Part shown: piece after piece, positions 6,169 to 6,460 of the stretch | Position numbering within the stretch: position 1 is the first letter of the stretch | Layout: every line of letters starts with the position of its first letter | Source of the DNA: Spirochaetales bacterium | Lineage (GTDB): Bacteria > Spirochaetota > Spirochaetia > Sphaerochaetales > Sphaerochaetaceae | Length of the DNA stretch: 6,460 nucleotides | Direction: 5' to 3' | Assembly: GCA_012519125.1 (NCBI GenBank) | Contig: JAAYQY010000165.1 | Location: 1-6,460 of the forward strand | The notes under the pieces: generated by a model | The model's input: the letters and a program-made list of their open reading frames with translations, nothing else | Databases searched by the model: none | Told to the model about the DNA's origin: nothing | Translations under genes and position numbers: made by a program

Positions 6169-6184
6169 GCTTACTCCCGCAACG

Positions 6185-6198
6185 CATCCAAATGGATG
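6185..6198. repeat. Perfect 6-bp inverted repeat in the DUF4912 leader
   Basis: CATCCA-AA-TGGATG lies between the proposed transcription start (near 6204) and the ribosome binding site of the DUF4912 gene. A 2-nt loop is too tight for a stable hairpin as written (an inner pair would open), so a dimeric regulator site is as likely as an RNA structure. Function unknown. Confidence 0.45.
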
Positions 6199-6210
6199 TT
6201 CTTTCCTGCA

Positions 6211-6239
6211 ATCGTAAAAGAATCATCGGTCTTAGTCAA
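6211..6239 (-). promoter_or_regulatory. Sigma-70-type promoter of the DUF4912-GH57 unit
   Basis: Minus strand: -35 TTGACT (6234-6239, 5/6 consensus), exact 17-bp spacer, -10 TACGAT (6211-6216, 4/6). The predicted start is near 6204, giving a leader of about 36 nt before the ATG at 6168. It lies in the 89-bp gap between the deoD stop and the DUF4912 gene, where no clear terminator for deoD is visible, so some read-through from deoD is possible. Confidence 0.6.
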
Positions 6240-6257
6240 CTGCGTGCGTTTTTCCGC

Positions 6258-6460
6258 TCAGCTGAAGAGCGTAAGCAGGGCAAGGTCGACCATTGCATCG
6301 AAGGTGCTCTGCCGTTGGGCAGGAGGAACCTGCTCACCGGTAAGCAGGGAATCGCTTACGGTAAGCAAGGTAAGCGCCTCCACGTGCTTGAGGCGGGCAA
6401 GGGTGTAGAGCTCACACGTCTCCATGTCTATGGCCATCGTCCCCACCGACTGTGCAATCA
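6258..6460 (-). CDS. deoD: Purine nucleoside phosphorylase, DeoD-type, C-terminal part (runs off right edge)
   Basis: Only the last 67 codons are in the window, ending in TGA at 6258-6260; the start lies beyond the right edge. DeoD-type enzymes are cytoplasmic and split purine (deoxy)nucleosides with phosphate for salvage. The fragment contains the family's C-terminal signatures: AIDMETCELYTLA, where the Glu of DMET is expected to contact ribose; ALTLLTVSDSLLTGE, where the Asp of VSD is the expected catalytic acid; and QRQSTFDAMVDLAL, matching the usual ERQTTFNDM helix. The related uridine phosphorylases share the fold, but the TVSD-LLTGE and RQ-TF-M combination fits the purine enzyme better. 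There is an 89-bp gap to the next gene and no recognisable terminator. Confidence 0.85.
   Translation of the reverse strand, partial: IAQSVGTMAIDMETCELYTLARLKHVEALTLLTVSDSLLTGEQVPPAQRQSTFDAMVDLALLTLFS

Noticed and set aside
6217..6257. Possible terminator for deoD
   Set aside because: Only 3-4 bp stems (GCG/CGC, AAGA/TCTT) without a proper T run are visible; too weak to call.
6269..6376. Recurring GTAAGC units within the deoD fragment, resembling short direct repeats
   Set aside because: They are spaced irregularly and fall on repeated Leu-Thr codons (LLT, LTLLT) of the conserved DeoD C-terminus, so coding explains them.

Overview
The window is a dense, entirely minus-strand stretch of a bacterial chromosome, and every recognisable gene reads right to left. 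Gene content points to a spirochaete, most likely a Sphaerochaeta-like member of the Spirochaetales. The reasons are a short division/cell-wall (dcw) cluster that starts mraZ-rsmH-ftsL-murF-mraY and lacks ftsI and murE, a DUF4912 protein paired with a GH57 alpha-glucan branching enzyme, and a moderate GC content (about 50% by eye). The taxonomic assignment is an inference from gene order and protein flavour, not from a marker search.

In transcription order (right to left), the window opens with the last 67 codons of a DeoD-type purine nucleoside phosphorylase (6258-6460). After an 89-bp gap carrying a good sigma-70-like promoter come two translationally coupled genes: a 243-aa DUF4912 protein (5437-6168) and a 531-aa GH57 1,4-alpha-glucan branching enzyme (3842-5437). 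This unit ends in a clear intrinsic terminator (3791-3820).

The 239-bp gap that follows (3603-3841) holds that terminator, then about 100 bp with nothing recognised, then a probable promoter overlapped by four 10-bp-phased repeats that look like an MraZ operator. The dcw unit begins here: mraZ (3147-3602), rsmH/mraW (2257-3147), an ftsL-like gene (1899-2246), murF (521-1906) and the first half of mraY (1-528, running off the left edge). All junctions in this unit are overlapping or within 10 nt, so it should be one mRNA with coupled translation, probably autoregulated by MraZ.

Functionally, the dcw unit couples division control (MraZ, FtsL), 16S rRNA methylation (RsmH) and the last cytoplasmic and first membrane steps of peptidoglycan precursor synthesis (MurF makes UDP-MurNAc-pentapeptide, MraY makes lipid I). 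The upstream unit is for glycogen or other alpha-glucan branching. The most interesting point is what is absent: ftsI (the division transpeptidase/PBP) and murE, which normally lie between ftsL and murF, are missing without any remnant, the two flanking genes overlapping by 8 bp. This agrees with published reports that Sphaerochaeta lack penicillin-binding proteins, but the window alone cannot show genome-wide absence.
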